DNA of 6,674 nt from Brevundimonas sp. UBA5866 (GTDB lineage: Bacteria > Pseudomonadota > Alphaproteobacteria > Caulobacterales > Caulobacteraceae). A program made the position numbers and the translations under genes. Under the pieces are notes generated by a model that had not been told where the DNA came from, made no database searches, and worked only from the letters and a program-made list of their open reading frames with translations. Each line of letters opens with the position of its first letter. Position 1 is the stretch's first letter. Positions 1-6,595 of the stretch are shown piece by piece. The DNA lies in assembly GCF_002432125.1 (NCBI RefSeq), contig NZ_DJFS01000002.1, positions 1-6,674 on the forward strand. The letters run 5' to 3'.

Positions 1-342
1 GCCCTGCTGCGCCGCTCGGCAGGTCATGCCACCTCGACCCTGTCGTGCGGGGGCTTGCGCCTCGATCCGCGCGCGGCCCGCGCCACCGTCAACGGCGAGC
101 CGCTGCGCCTGACCTCGCTGGAATACCGCCTGCTGCACTATCTGATGATGCATCAGGGCCGTGTCATCAGCCGGACCGAACTGGTCGAGCACCTCTACGA
201 TCAGGACTTTGACCGCGATTCCAACACGATCGAGGTGTTTGTGGGCCGTCTTCGCAAGAAGATCGGTTCGGACCGTATCGAGACGGTTCGCGGACTGGGC
301 TATCGGCTTTCGCCCCTGCCGGGCGAAAGCGACGCGGGCTAA
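1..342 (+). CDS. OmpR/PhoB-family response regulator, C-terminal part (5' cut by window)
   Basis: This is the DNA-binding half of a two-component response regulator. It is a cytoplasmic transcription factor whose activity would be set by phosphorylation from the adjacent kinase. The reading frame is open to base 1, so the true start and the phospho-Asp receiver domain lie outside the window. The 113 visible codons begin with the end of the receiver and linker (ALLRRSAG) and continue into a winged-helix domain from about visible residue 20 to 104. Hallmarks of the OmpR/PhoB fold are LTSLEYRLL (helix 1), GRVISRTELVEHLY (helix 2), the recognition-helix segment SNTIEVFVGRLRKKIG and the wing ending in IETVRGLGYRL. 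An internal TTG at 55 could be mistaken for a start but would cut into the domain. The stop is followed after 12 bases by the kinase start in the same frame, so the pair is an operon. Family certainty is high. The exact regulator (FeuP-, PhoP- or QseB-like) cannot be settled without the receiver. Confidence 0.95.
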   Translation, partial: ALLRRSAGHATSTLSCGGLRLDPRAARATVNGEPLRLTSLEYRLLHYLMMHQGRVISRTELVEHLYDQDFDRDSNTIEVFVGRLRKKIGSDRIETVRGLGYRLSPLPGESDAG

Positions 343-354
343 AAGACCACCGCC

Positions 355-1794
355 TTGGACGATCAGGCCAAAGACACCACCTCCCGGAATTCTGAGCCGT
401 CACGCTGGACCCTGCGTCCCAGCCGCTCGCTGACCCGCCGCCTGATCTGGCTGGCTGCGGGTTGGATCGCGCTGGCGCTGATCCTGACCGGCGTGGTTCT
501 GACGTCGGTGTTTCAGGAATCGGCCCTGCGCCGTCTGGGCAGTTCGCTGAACGAGACGATCGACGAGGTCGTGGTCGCGTCCAGCATCACGCCCGAAGGA
601 CAGATCTTTATCGGGGAAATCCGCGATGCCCGCACCGAGCGGCTGCTGTCCGGTAAATACTGGATGGTGGCAGAGCCGGACGGCAAAGGGGATATGGTGA
701 TTATTGCGGGGTCGGAATCCCTCGGGGGGTCTGTCCTTGAATATGAGCCGGGATTGGTGGACCGGCTGAAAAATGCTTTTGGTCAGACGGTCAGCTACAG
801 CGCCGAATACGGTCCCAAGGGCGAGCCCCTTCGCATCGCGGCCAGTGTCAAAACCCTGCCCGGACGAGAGCTTCCGGTGGTGTTCTTCGCGGGCGTGGAT
901 CGCTCTGACGTCGATGCCGACACGCGCCAGTTCGCCCTGGTGACATGGATGGCGCTGGTGCTGCTGGGTCTGGGTCTGGTCGCGGCGGTGTTTGTGCAGG
1001 TCCGTATCGGCCTGCGCCCCCTGTACGATCTGGATCACGCCATCGCCGAGGTGCACCGTGGCCGCTCCAACCGCGTCGGGGGCAGCTATCCGCGTGAGAT
1101 CCAGCCCTTGGCCGATCAGGTCAATCTGCTGCTGGATCACTCGCAGGAGACGGTGGAGCGGCAAAGAACCCACGTCGGCAATCTGGCCCACGCGCTGAAA
1201 ACGCCGCTGGCGGTCATGCTGGCCGAGGCAGGCAACCAGGAAGGGCAACTGCCCGATATCGTGCGCCGTCAGGCCCGTGTCATGCGCGATCAGGTCGAAC
1301 ATCACCTGCGCCGCGCCCGTGCCGCCGCCCGTGCCGCCCACGGTCTGGGCGAGAGCACGCCGGTTGGCGATGTGATCGACGAATTGGCGGTGATGATCGA
1401 ACGTGTCTTTGACGAAAAGGGCGTTGAGATCGACTGGCGCGCTCCTGACGAACTGGCCTTCCGCGGGGAACGTCAGGACCTGCAGGAAATCTTCGGCAAC
1501 CTGATCGAAAATGCGGGCAAGTGGTGCAAGCGCCGGGTGCGTGTGCTGGCTGGTCCTTCTGTACCGGGACAGATGGTGGTTGTGGTCGAGGATGATGGCC
1601 CCGGCATCCCCGAGGACCAGCGCGACACCGCCCTGAAACGCGGTACACGTATGGACGAGGAAACGCCCGGTACGGGTCTGGGGCTGTCGATTGTCGACGA
1701 ACTGGTTCGCGCCTATGGCGGCCGTGTGACCCTGGGGGTCAGTGATATGGGCGGATTGAAAGTCGTGCTGGACCTGCCTGCCGCAAGTGGCTGA
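355..1794 (+). CDS. Sensor histidine kinase, PhoQ/FeuQ-like, partner of the upstream regulator
   Basis: This is an inner-membrane sensor kinase of 479 residues that should autophosphorylate and pass the phosphate to the upstream regulator. Visible layout: a cytoplasmic N-terminus rich in Arg; membrane segment 1 at about 29-51; a periplasmic sensor of about 140 residues (52-192); membrane segment 2 at about 193-215; a HAMP-like linker to about 268; a dimerisation helix with H box LAHALKTPLAV and phospho-acceptor His279; then an HATPase domain with N box NLIENAGKW (Asn386), G1 box DDGPGIP (413-419) and G2 box GTGLGLSIV (439-447). All catalytic elements are intact. The start is TTG at 355. It is the only start-like codon between the preceding in-frame stop and the first membrane segment, and no strong Shine-Dalgarno precedes it. 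The 12-base spacing suggests translation coupled to the regulator gene. The family is sure. The stimulus is unknown, and the PhoQ/FeuQ likeness rests on overall layout and on sensor motifs such as SGKYW, as recalled from alphaproteobacterial homologues. Confidence 0.93.
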   Translation: MDDQAKDTTSRNSEPSRWTLRPSRSLTRRLIWLAAGWIALALILTGVVLTSVFQESALRRLGSSLNETIDEVVVASSITPEGQIFIGEIRDARTERLLSGKYWMVAEPDGKGDMVIIAGSESLGGSVLEYEPGLVDRLKNAFGQTVSYSAEYGPKGEPLRIAASVKTLPGRELPVVFFAGVDRSDVDADTRQFALVTWMALVLLGLGLVAAVFVQVRIGLRPLYDLDHAIAEVHRGRSNRVGGSYPREIQPLADQVNLLLDHSQETVERQRTHVGNLAHALKTPLAVMLAEAGNQEGQLPDIVRRQARVMRDQVEHHLRRARAAARAAHGLGESTPVGDVIDELAVMIERVFDEKGVEIDWRAPDELAFRGERQDLQEIFGNLIENAGKWCKRRVRVLAGPSVPGQMVVVVEDDGPGIPEDQRDTALKRGTRMDEETPGTGLGLSIVDELVRAYGGRVTLGVSDMGGLKVVLDLPAASG

Positions 1795-1886
1795 TCCTTG
1801 TTCGAGGGAACACGACGTTAACCCGCCGCGGTGCATTCTCGGCACCTGAATATCTCTCCCCCAACGGAGCCGACCGGAACCTCTTC
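1795..1886. other. 92-base gap between the kinase gene and the unknown gene
   Basis: This is the longest non-coding stretch in the window and the only likely place for a separate promoter for the downstream genes. It contains a GTTAAC palindrome (1817-1822), which resembles half of a CtrA-type TTAAC box but lacks a second half at the right distance. It also has a weak 5-bp hairpin (GGTGC at 1830-1834 with GCACC at 1842-1846, no U-run after it). No good -35/-10 pair is visible. GGAA at 1876-1879, seven bases before the next ATG, may serve as a weak ribosome binding site. Confidence 0.5.
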
Positions 1887-3227
1887 ATGGCGGAACTGAC
1901 ATCCGCACACAGGGCTGCCCTGACCGAGGTGATCGCGCGTTGTCCCGACCGGATTCTGACCCAGCTGGAAATGGCTGTGGCAGCTATGCCGGGACCGCGC
2001 GCCGAGGCCGTGCGCCTGATGATGGCCGAAGAGCTGCAGGACAGGCAAAGGCGCGATCTGGTGTTCGCGCCGCTCTTGCCGCTGTTCAGGGAGCGTCAGG
2101 ACGGGTTGGTGGGATTTACCCTGCCTTCGCGTCTGCTGGGTGATCTGTGGAGAGCGGCCAAGCGCAACGAACCCGAACTCCTTCCCCAGTTGGACCGCGA
2201 TGATGATCTGGCGCGGATGATCGCCGACCGTCTGTGCAACACGGCGGCTGCGGCGGTGCGGGATCACGGCCAAAAGCTGTGGCCCGGCGGGACGCCAATG
2301 GCCCGTATGACGCTGGCACGGGTGCTGGATGTGGCCGGCATTGCCCGCTCCAGCGTACGAAAACTGCCCGACTGGCAGGGGCGGGTCGGTGCCGAACAGG
2401 CCGCCGATATGAAACTGGCCTTCCGGCAGGCCGCCGCCATAGGCGAAGACGGGTTGGACTGTCTGATGGAGGTCTATTTCGCCCATCTGCGCGAAGGGCT
2501 TCAGGTCTTGCGTCTGGCCTCCCATGCCGCGGCGCTGGGCAGTCCGTCTTCGACCCTGTCACAGGGGGCGTTCGCCCCGTTTGTAGAGCGGGTGCTGAAG
2601 GGTGTGACCGACAGGGCCGACGCCATTGTCGATTTCGATCTGTCCGAAGGTCCTCAAGGGGTCTTGGCTTTCCGTGACCGCCTTCACTGGCTGGCCAATG
2701 CCCTGAACGAGTTCGAGGCGGTGGTGTCCCCACGTCCCGACAGTGTATGGGCGCGGACCCTGCGCCACCAGAAAATGCGTATCGCCGTGGCCCTCAGCGA
2801 GCGTTTCCAGATGGCCGATGCGACGGTTGATGCCCTGTTGCCGCAGGAGAAGACGACATTGGTCGGGCGTATGACCCGCGCCGTGCCCAATCTGACCGCA
2901 GAACTGGATGACGCCGAGGTCGAGAAAGCCCGTCTGCTGGTGGGGCTGATGGCGACGGCGCGCGGCCCTGCGGCGGTCATCGGTTGCGAGACCGAACGGC
3001 GCCAGACAGCCGAAGGGCTGACGGGCCGTATCTCCAACTGGTCCGGAGAGGCGCTTGACCGCCTCAATAAAGGTGATGTGCCGGAAGGGGGGCGTCTGGC
3101 CCGACGACGCCTTCAGGTGATGGTGGACCTTCTGCAGCTGGCGGGTGCAAAGGATGCTGCGCGTACGGTGCGCCGCCGCCTTGCCAGTCTGGGTGCGTCA
3201 CCGGGCATCTCGCTTCGCTCGGCGTGA
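1887..3227 (+). CDS. Uncharacterised 446-residue helical cytoplasmic protein upstream of ccmI
   Basis: I do not recognise this protein. It has no signal peptide and no membrane-length hydrophobic run, so it is probably cytoplasmic. The composition (Ala, Leu, Arg and Glu rich, few Gly or aromatic runs) and regular amphipathic spacing suggest an almost entirely alpha-helical fold. A hydrophobic stretch around 57-67 (LVFAPLLPLF) is followed by a short, better-ordered-looking segment to about 90. Residues about 187-215 form a clear amphipathic helix with EVYFAHLREGLQVLRL. The C-terminus (402-434) is strongly basic, with RLARRRLQVMVDLLQL and RTVRRRLASL. No catalytic signature or nucleotide-binding loop is evident. 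The ATG at 1887 is chosen because a GGAA lies seven bases before it and the protein begins there with a typical helical N-terminus. The stop is only 18 bases before ccmI, so it probably belongs to the ccm transcript. Coding potential is convincing: codon use matches the neighbours and the frame is long and uninterrupted. A role linked to cytochrome maturation is suggested by position only. Confidence 0.88.
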   Translation: MAELTSAHRAALTEVIARCPDRILTQLEMAVAAMPGPRAEAVRLMMAEELQDRQRRDLVFAPLLPLFRERQDGLVGFTLPSRLLGDLWRAAKRNEPELLPQLDRDDDLARMIADRLCNTAAAAVRDHGQKLWPGGTPMARMTLARVLDVAGIARSSVRKLPDWQGRVGAEQAADMKLAFRQAAAIGEDGLDCLMEVYFAHLREGLQVLRLASHAAALGSPSSTLSQGAFAPFVERVLKGVTDRADAIVDFDLSEGPQGVLAFRDRLHWLANALNEFEAVVSPRPDSVWARTLRHQKMRIAVALSERFQMADATVDALLPQEKTTLVGRMTRAVPNLTAELDDAEVEKARLLVGLMATARGPAAVIGCETERRQTAEGLTGRISNWSGEALDRLNKGDVPEGGRLARRRLQVMVDLLQLAGAKDAARTVRRRLASLGASPGISLRSA

Positions 3228-3245
3228 TCCGCTACAGCGTCGGTT

Positions 3246-4094
3246 ATGACGATCTTTTGGATCATGACCGCCGCCCTGACGGCTTTGGCTGGCCTGCTGG
3301 TTCTGACCGGTGCGCGGCGTGGAGCCAATGCCTCCTCCTTGTCTTCCGAAGGCGAGACCGACCGCCTGTCCGGCGTACGCGAACTGGCTGAACTGGACCG
3401 GATGAAAGCCCGCGGCCTTCTGGATGAAGCGGGCTGGAAATCCGCCCGCGCCGAGGCGGGCCGCCGGATTCTGGCCGCGCGGCGTGCTGAGGGGGGCGTC
3501 AAGATCGGGCCGCGTGATGGTCTGTGGGTTTTGATCGCGATCGGGGTGACGGCGATTGTTTCGCTGGCCCTCTATTTCGGATTCGGGCGGTCGGGCATGG
3601 CGGATCAGCCCTATGAAAAGCGGGTCGCCGAATGGGCGGCACAGCCTGAAAACCTGGAGCCCGCACAGTTGGCGGCGGTGATGGGGCAGGTGGTGCGCGA
3701 CAAGCCGCAGGACGTCATGGCGTTGTCCATGCTGGGGGCCGCCCGTTTCGAGGCCGGGGATTCCATCGGCGCGGCATCGGCCTTTCGTCGCGCTCTGGCG
3801 CTCGATCCCGACAATGCGCAGAACTGGGCCCGCCTTGGAGAAAGCCTTGTCCGTGCCAGTGAGGGGCGTATCGGCGGCGATGCCGAGGCCGCCTTCCGGG
3901 AGGCGGTGAAGCGCGACGGGGACCAGTTGGGTGCCCGCTATTTCCTTGGCGAGGCGGCACTGGCGCGCGGTGATCTGGACGAGGGGGAACGTATGTGGGG
4001 ACCGATCCTGGAGGTGCTGGCCCCATCCGATCCGCGCCGTCCCGAGCTGGAAAAACTATTGGCCGAGGCCCGCGCCAAGGATGGTGGCGCGTGA
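3246..4094 (+). CDS. ccmI: Cytochrome c maturation protein CcmI (CycH), apocytochrome chaperone
   Basis: CcmI is a membrane-bound chaperone that binds apocytochrome c through periplasmic TPR repeats and delivers it to the CcmF-CcmH ligation complex. The 282 residues show the family layout. Membrane segment 1 is at about 2-22. A charged cytoplasmic loop follows (23-90) with the characteristic helix ELAELDRMKARGLLDEAGW (46-64). Membrane segment 2 is at about 92-112. The periplasmic tail holds three TPR-like units at about 156-189 (including GAASAFRRALALDPD), 190-226 and 227-258. Rhizobial and Rhodobacter CcmI proteins are, as I recall, well over 350 residues, so this one is short at the C-terminal end. 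The frame ends in a normal stop with no sign of a frameshift. The ATG at 3246 gives a complete first membrane segment. A second ATG at 3264 (residue 7) is possible but would shorten that segment. Neither has a strong Shine-Dalgarno. It sits 18 bases after the unknown gene and 40 bases before ccmE. Confidence 0.93.
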   Translation: MTIFWIMTAALTALAGLLVLTGARRGANASSLSSEGETDRLSGVRELAELDRMKARGLLDEAGWKSARAEAGRRILAARRAEGGVKIGPRDGLWVLIAIGVTAIVSLALYFGFGRSGMADQPYEKRVAEWAAQPENLEPAQLAAVMGQVVRDKPQDVMALSMLGAARFEAGDSIGAASAFRRALALDPDNAQNWARLGESLVRASEGRIGGDAEAAFREAVKRDGDQLGARYFLGEAALARGDLDEGERMWGPILEVLAPSDPRRPELEKLLAEARAKDGGA

Positions 4095-4134
4095 TCTCTG
4101 CCGGGTGTGTAATGTCCAAATACGGTTTGCGCCT

Positions 4135-4599
4135 ATGAGCTGGCTTCCTAAATCCCCTAAAGCCCGCCGTCGCCTGTGGGTAGTTGCGGCTGCCGCACCT
4201 GTGCTGGCGCTGGCGGTGGGGCTGTCCCTGTGGGCGATGAAGGACAATGTCACCTTCTTCTACTCTCCCTCCGAAGCTACGGCGGAAAAAGTCCCTGTGG
4301 GCCAGCTGATCCGTCTGGGCGGTCTGGTCGAGGCGGGCAGTGTGGTGAAGGGTGGTGACGGCTCTGTCCGCTTTAGCGTGACCGACAATGCAGCCTCGTC
4401 CACCATCGTGTTTCAGGGGGATCTGCCGGACCTGTTCCGCGAAGGGCAGGGCATTGTCGCCCAGGGGCGTTTCCTGCCGGACCGCACATTCGAGGCCACT
4501 CAGGTGCTCGCCAAACACGACGAGACCTATATGCCCCGCGAAGTTGCGGACCGTCTGAAGGAAAAGGGCGAATGGCGCCCCGAAGCTACTGGGAACTGA
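4135..4599 (+). CDS. ccmE: Periplasmic heme chaperone CcmE (CycJ)
   Basis: CcmE takes heme from the CcmABCD complex, holds it covalently on a histidine on the periplasmic side and hands it to CcmF. The protein is 154 residues, the usual family size. A short basic N-terminus (KSPKARRR) precedes a single membrane anchor at about 14-35. The OB-fold beta-barrel domain follows, with the conserved stretches FFYSPSEA, IRLGGLVEAGSV and DLPDLFREGQGIVAQG. The heme-binding motif LAKHDETYMP carries His128 (covalent heme site) and Tyr132 (axial ligand) in the canonical HxxxY spacing. The start at 4135 matches the family N-terminus. An in-frame ATG at 4081 would add 18 residues, overlap ccmI by 14 bases and give an atypical leader, so I reject it. 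No clear Shine-Dalgarno precedes 4135, so coupling to ccmI translation is plausible. The overall wording is very close to Caulobacter-type CcmE as I remember it. Confidence 0.97.
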   Translation: MSWLPKSPKARRRLWVVAAAAPVLALAVGLSLWAMKDNVTFFYSPSEATAEKVPVGQLIRLGGLVEAGSVVKGGDGSVRFSVTDNAASSTIVFQGDLPDLFREGQGIVAQGRFLPDRTFEATQVLAKHDETYMPREVADRLKEKGEWRPEATGN

Positions 4600-4603
4600 C
4601 CGC

Positions 4604-6595
4604 GTGATTGTCGAACTGGGCAGCTATTCCCTGATCCTGTCGCTGGCGCTCAGCGTCTTTGGCGGGGTGATGGCAACGTGGGCGCGTGTACAGCGCCGGC
4701 CGGTGATCGCAGGCGCGGCCTCGGCGGCCATGCTGGCGGCATCGCTGGCGATCATCGTCGCCTTTGGCTGTCTGATATGGGCCTATGTGACGTCCGATTT
4801 TTCGGTGGCCAACGTGGCCGCCAACAGCCACACCGACAAGCCGCTCTTCTACAAGATTGCCGGAGCCTGGGGTAACCACGAGGGCTCGCTGCTGCTGTGG
4901 TGTCTGGTGATGACGGCATTCGGTGCCGTACTGGGGCTGTCGCGCGGCCTGCCCTTCGGTCTGAAAACCTCTGCCGTGGCGGTTCAGGCCAGCCTGTCCA
5001 CCATGTTTCTGGCCTTTGCCGCCTTCACCTCCAATCCGTTCAACCGCCTGGCCGAGATTCCGGTGCAGGGGCGGTCCCTGAACCCGCTTTTGCAGGACCC
5101 CGCCCTGGCGATCCACCCGCCGTTGCTCTACGCGGGCTATGTCGGCTTTTCGGTGTGTTTCTCTCTGGCGGTCGCGGCCCTGATTGAAAAACGTGTCGAT
5201 CCGGCCTGGGGACGCTGGGTGCGCCCGTGGGCGCTCGCGTCGTGGGCCCTGCTGACGGTCGGTATCGGTCTGGGCAGCTTCTGGGCCTATTACGAACTGG
5301 GCTGGGGCGGCTGGTGGTTCTGGGACCCGGTCGAAAACGCTTCCTTCCTGCCGTGGCTGGCGGGCGCGGCCCTGCTGCACAGCGCCGTGGTGACCGAGCG
5401 GCGCGGGGCCTTGGCGGGCTGGACGGTATTCCTTTCCATTCTGGCCTTTTCCTTCTCCATGCTTGGCGCGTTTCTGGTGCGCTCGGGCGTGCTGACGTCG
5501 GTCCACGCCTTCGCGGTCGATCCCGAACGGGGCATGATGCTGCTGGGCATTCTGGGCCTTTCGGCAGGCGCGGCCTTTGCGCTGTTCGCCCTGCGGGCAC
5601 CGTCCATCCGTTCGATGGCCACCTTTGCACCGGTCAGCCGTGAGGGGATACTGGTGCTGAACAATCTGTTCCTGACCACGGCAGCGGTGACGGTTCTGCT
5701 TGGAACCCTGTATCCACTGTTTCTGGAGGCCATGACCGGTGCCACCATTTCGGTCGGCCCGCCCTATTTCAATGCTGTGTTCGCACCGCTGATGGGTATC
5801 GCCTGCCTGCTGCTTCCGGCGGGACCGTTGATGGGCTGGAAGCGCGGTGATCTGGTCGGTGCGGTCCAGCGTCTGCGCTTTGCGGCTCTGCTGGCGGTCG
5901 TCGGGGCTTTGCTGGCCTTCTTCCTGTTCGATCCGAAAAAGGCTCTGGTCGCGGCGGGCGTGGGGCTGGGTCTGTGGCTGATCTTCGGGGCTGTCTTCGA
6001 GGTGGCCGAGCGCACCAAGGCCTTGCGCGCGCCATTGGCCGAGACATTGCGCCGTGCCCGTAATCTGCCGTTGGGAGCATGGGGTATGGCGCTGGCACAC
6101 GCCGGTGTTGGCGTCTTTATTCTGGGCGCGGTGGTCGAGACGGGGTTCAAGGTCGAAACCGCCCGTGTCATCCCGATCCAGGGTGAGGTTGCAGCCGGTC
6201 CGTGGAAGGTCCGGCTGGACGATGTCGCCATCATCGAGGGGCCGAACTATCTGGCCGAACAGGGCAAACTGACCGTGTCTGCGGTAAATGAAAAGGCGCG
6301 CGAGACCACCGTCACGTCCGAGCGCCGTTTCTTCCCGGCAGGCGGACAGACCACCACCGAGGTCGGCCTGGACTTCCGCGGCCTTGACGATGTCTATGTG
6401 GTGATTGGCGAGCGGGCCCGCACCGAGGATGGCGAGCCCGCCTGGCTGGTGCGCCTCTATTATAATCCCTGGGCGCGACTGATCTTTCTGGGACCGGCGC
6501 TGATGGCGCTGGGCGGACTGGTGTCGCTGTTGGACCGCCGTCTGCGCGTCGGCGCGGGGCCCGGTACGCGCCGCCGCAGGGAGGGCAAGGCATGA
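4604..6595 (+). CDS. ccmF: Cytochrome c heme lyase subunit CcmF (CycK)
   Basis: CcmF is the large integral inner-membrane core of the heme ligation complex. It receives heme from CcmE and, with CcmH and CcmI, attaches it to CXXCH motifs of apocytochromes c. At 663 residues it is full length for the family (about 650). It starts MIVELG from a GTG at 4604, with GGGAA at 4591-4595 as the likely ribosome site, overlapping the end of ccmE. The signature WWD domain, WGGWWFWDPVENAS, is at 234-247. The four conserved histidines are present: His171 (in HPPLLYAGYVG) and His301 (LTSVHAF) on the periplasmic side for the CcmE-delivered heme, and His259 (ALLHSAV) and His499 (LAHAGVG) for the resident heme b, corresponding to E. 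coli 173, 303, 261 and 491. The conserved WGNHEGSLLLW is at 89-99. Many membrane segments follow from residue 1 on. A periplasmic domain spans about 510-622, the last membrane segment is at about 625-643, and the tail is very basic and cytoplasmic. All key residues are intact. Confidence 0.98.
   Translation: MIVELGSYSLILSLALSVFGGVMATWARVQRRPVIAGAASAAMLAASLAIIVAFGCLIWAYVTSDFSVANVAANSHTDKPLFYKIAGAWGNHEGSLLLWCLVMTAFGAVLGLSRGLPFGLKTSAVAVQASLSTMFLAFAAFTSNPFNRLAEIPVQGRSLNPLLQDPALAIHPPLLYAGYVGFSVCFSLAVAALIEKRVDPAWGRWVRPWALASWALLTVGIGLGSFWAYYELGWGGWWFWDPVENASFLPWLAGAALLHSAVVTERRGALAGWTVFLSILAFSFSMLGAFLVRSGVLTSVHAFAVDPERGMMLLGILGLSAGAAFALFALRAPSIRSMATFAPVSREGILVLNNLFLTTAAVTVLLGTLYPLFLEAMTGATISVGPPYFNAVFAPLMGIACLLLPAGPLMGWKRGDLVGAVQRLRFAALLAVVGALLAFFLFDPKKALVAAGVGLGLWLIFGAVFEVAERTKALRAPLAETLRRARNLPLGAWGMALAHAGVGVFILGAVVETGFKVETARVIPIQGEVAAGPWKVRLDDVAIIEGPNYLAEQGKLTVSAVNEKARETTVTSERRFFPAGGQTTTEVGLDFRGLDDVYVVIGERARTEDGEPAWLVRLYYNPWARLIFLGPALMALGGLVSLLDRRLRVGAGPGTRRRREGKA
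6578..6585 (+). promoter_or_regulatory. Strong Shine-Dalgarno for ccmH inside the end of ccmF
   Basis: AGGGAGGG lies six bases before the ATG at 6592. It is the best ribosome binding site in the window and fixes the start of ccmH. It is embedded in the last codons of ccmF, whose stop overlaps the ATG as ATGA. This arrangement is typical of translational coupling between two subunits of one complex. Confidence 0.75.

Noticed and set aside
55..342. Response regulator gene starting at TTG 55
   Set aside because: The frame is open to base 1 and encodes the typical receiver-linker end upstream of this codon, so the gene begins outside the window.
1798..1822. Possible sigma-70 promoter with TTGTTC as -35
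   Set aside because: No -10-like hexamer is found 16-18 bases downstream. The nearest AT-rich hexamer (GTTAAC) is only about 13 bases away.
400..1845. Open reading frame of 481 codons on the - strand opposite the histidine kinase
   Set aside because: Same low-complexity Gln/His/Arg-rich composition, and it mirrors the codon structure of an intact kinase. No family resemblance was seen.
1830..1846. Possible terminator hairpin after the kinase gene (GGTGC/GCACC)
   Set aside because: The stem is only 5 bp, the loop is 7 bases and there is no T-run after it, so it is too weak to call a terminator.
2116..2733. Pro/Arg-rich - strand frame, and other frames opposite the unknown gene, as possible alternatives to it
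   Set aside because: They have Arg/Pro/Ser-rich translations typical of shadows. The + strand frame is much longer, has balanced helical composition and fits the operon spacing.
1887..3227. Assignment of the unknown gene to the DUF2336 helical-repeat family common in Caulobacterales
   Set aside because: It is helical and of roughly similar size, but I could not see the repeated motifs I associate with that family, so I left it unnamed.
4586..6100. Open reading frame of 504 codons on the - strand opposite ccmF
   Set aside because: The translation is rich in Gln, Arg, His and Gly with no hydrophobic core pattern or motif. It lies wholly opposite a gene with every conserved CcmF residue, so it is a high-GC shadow frame.
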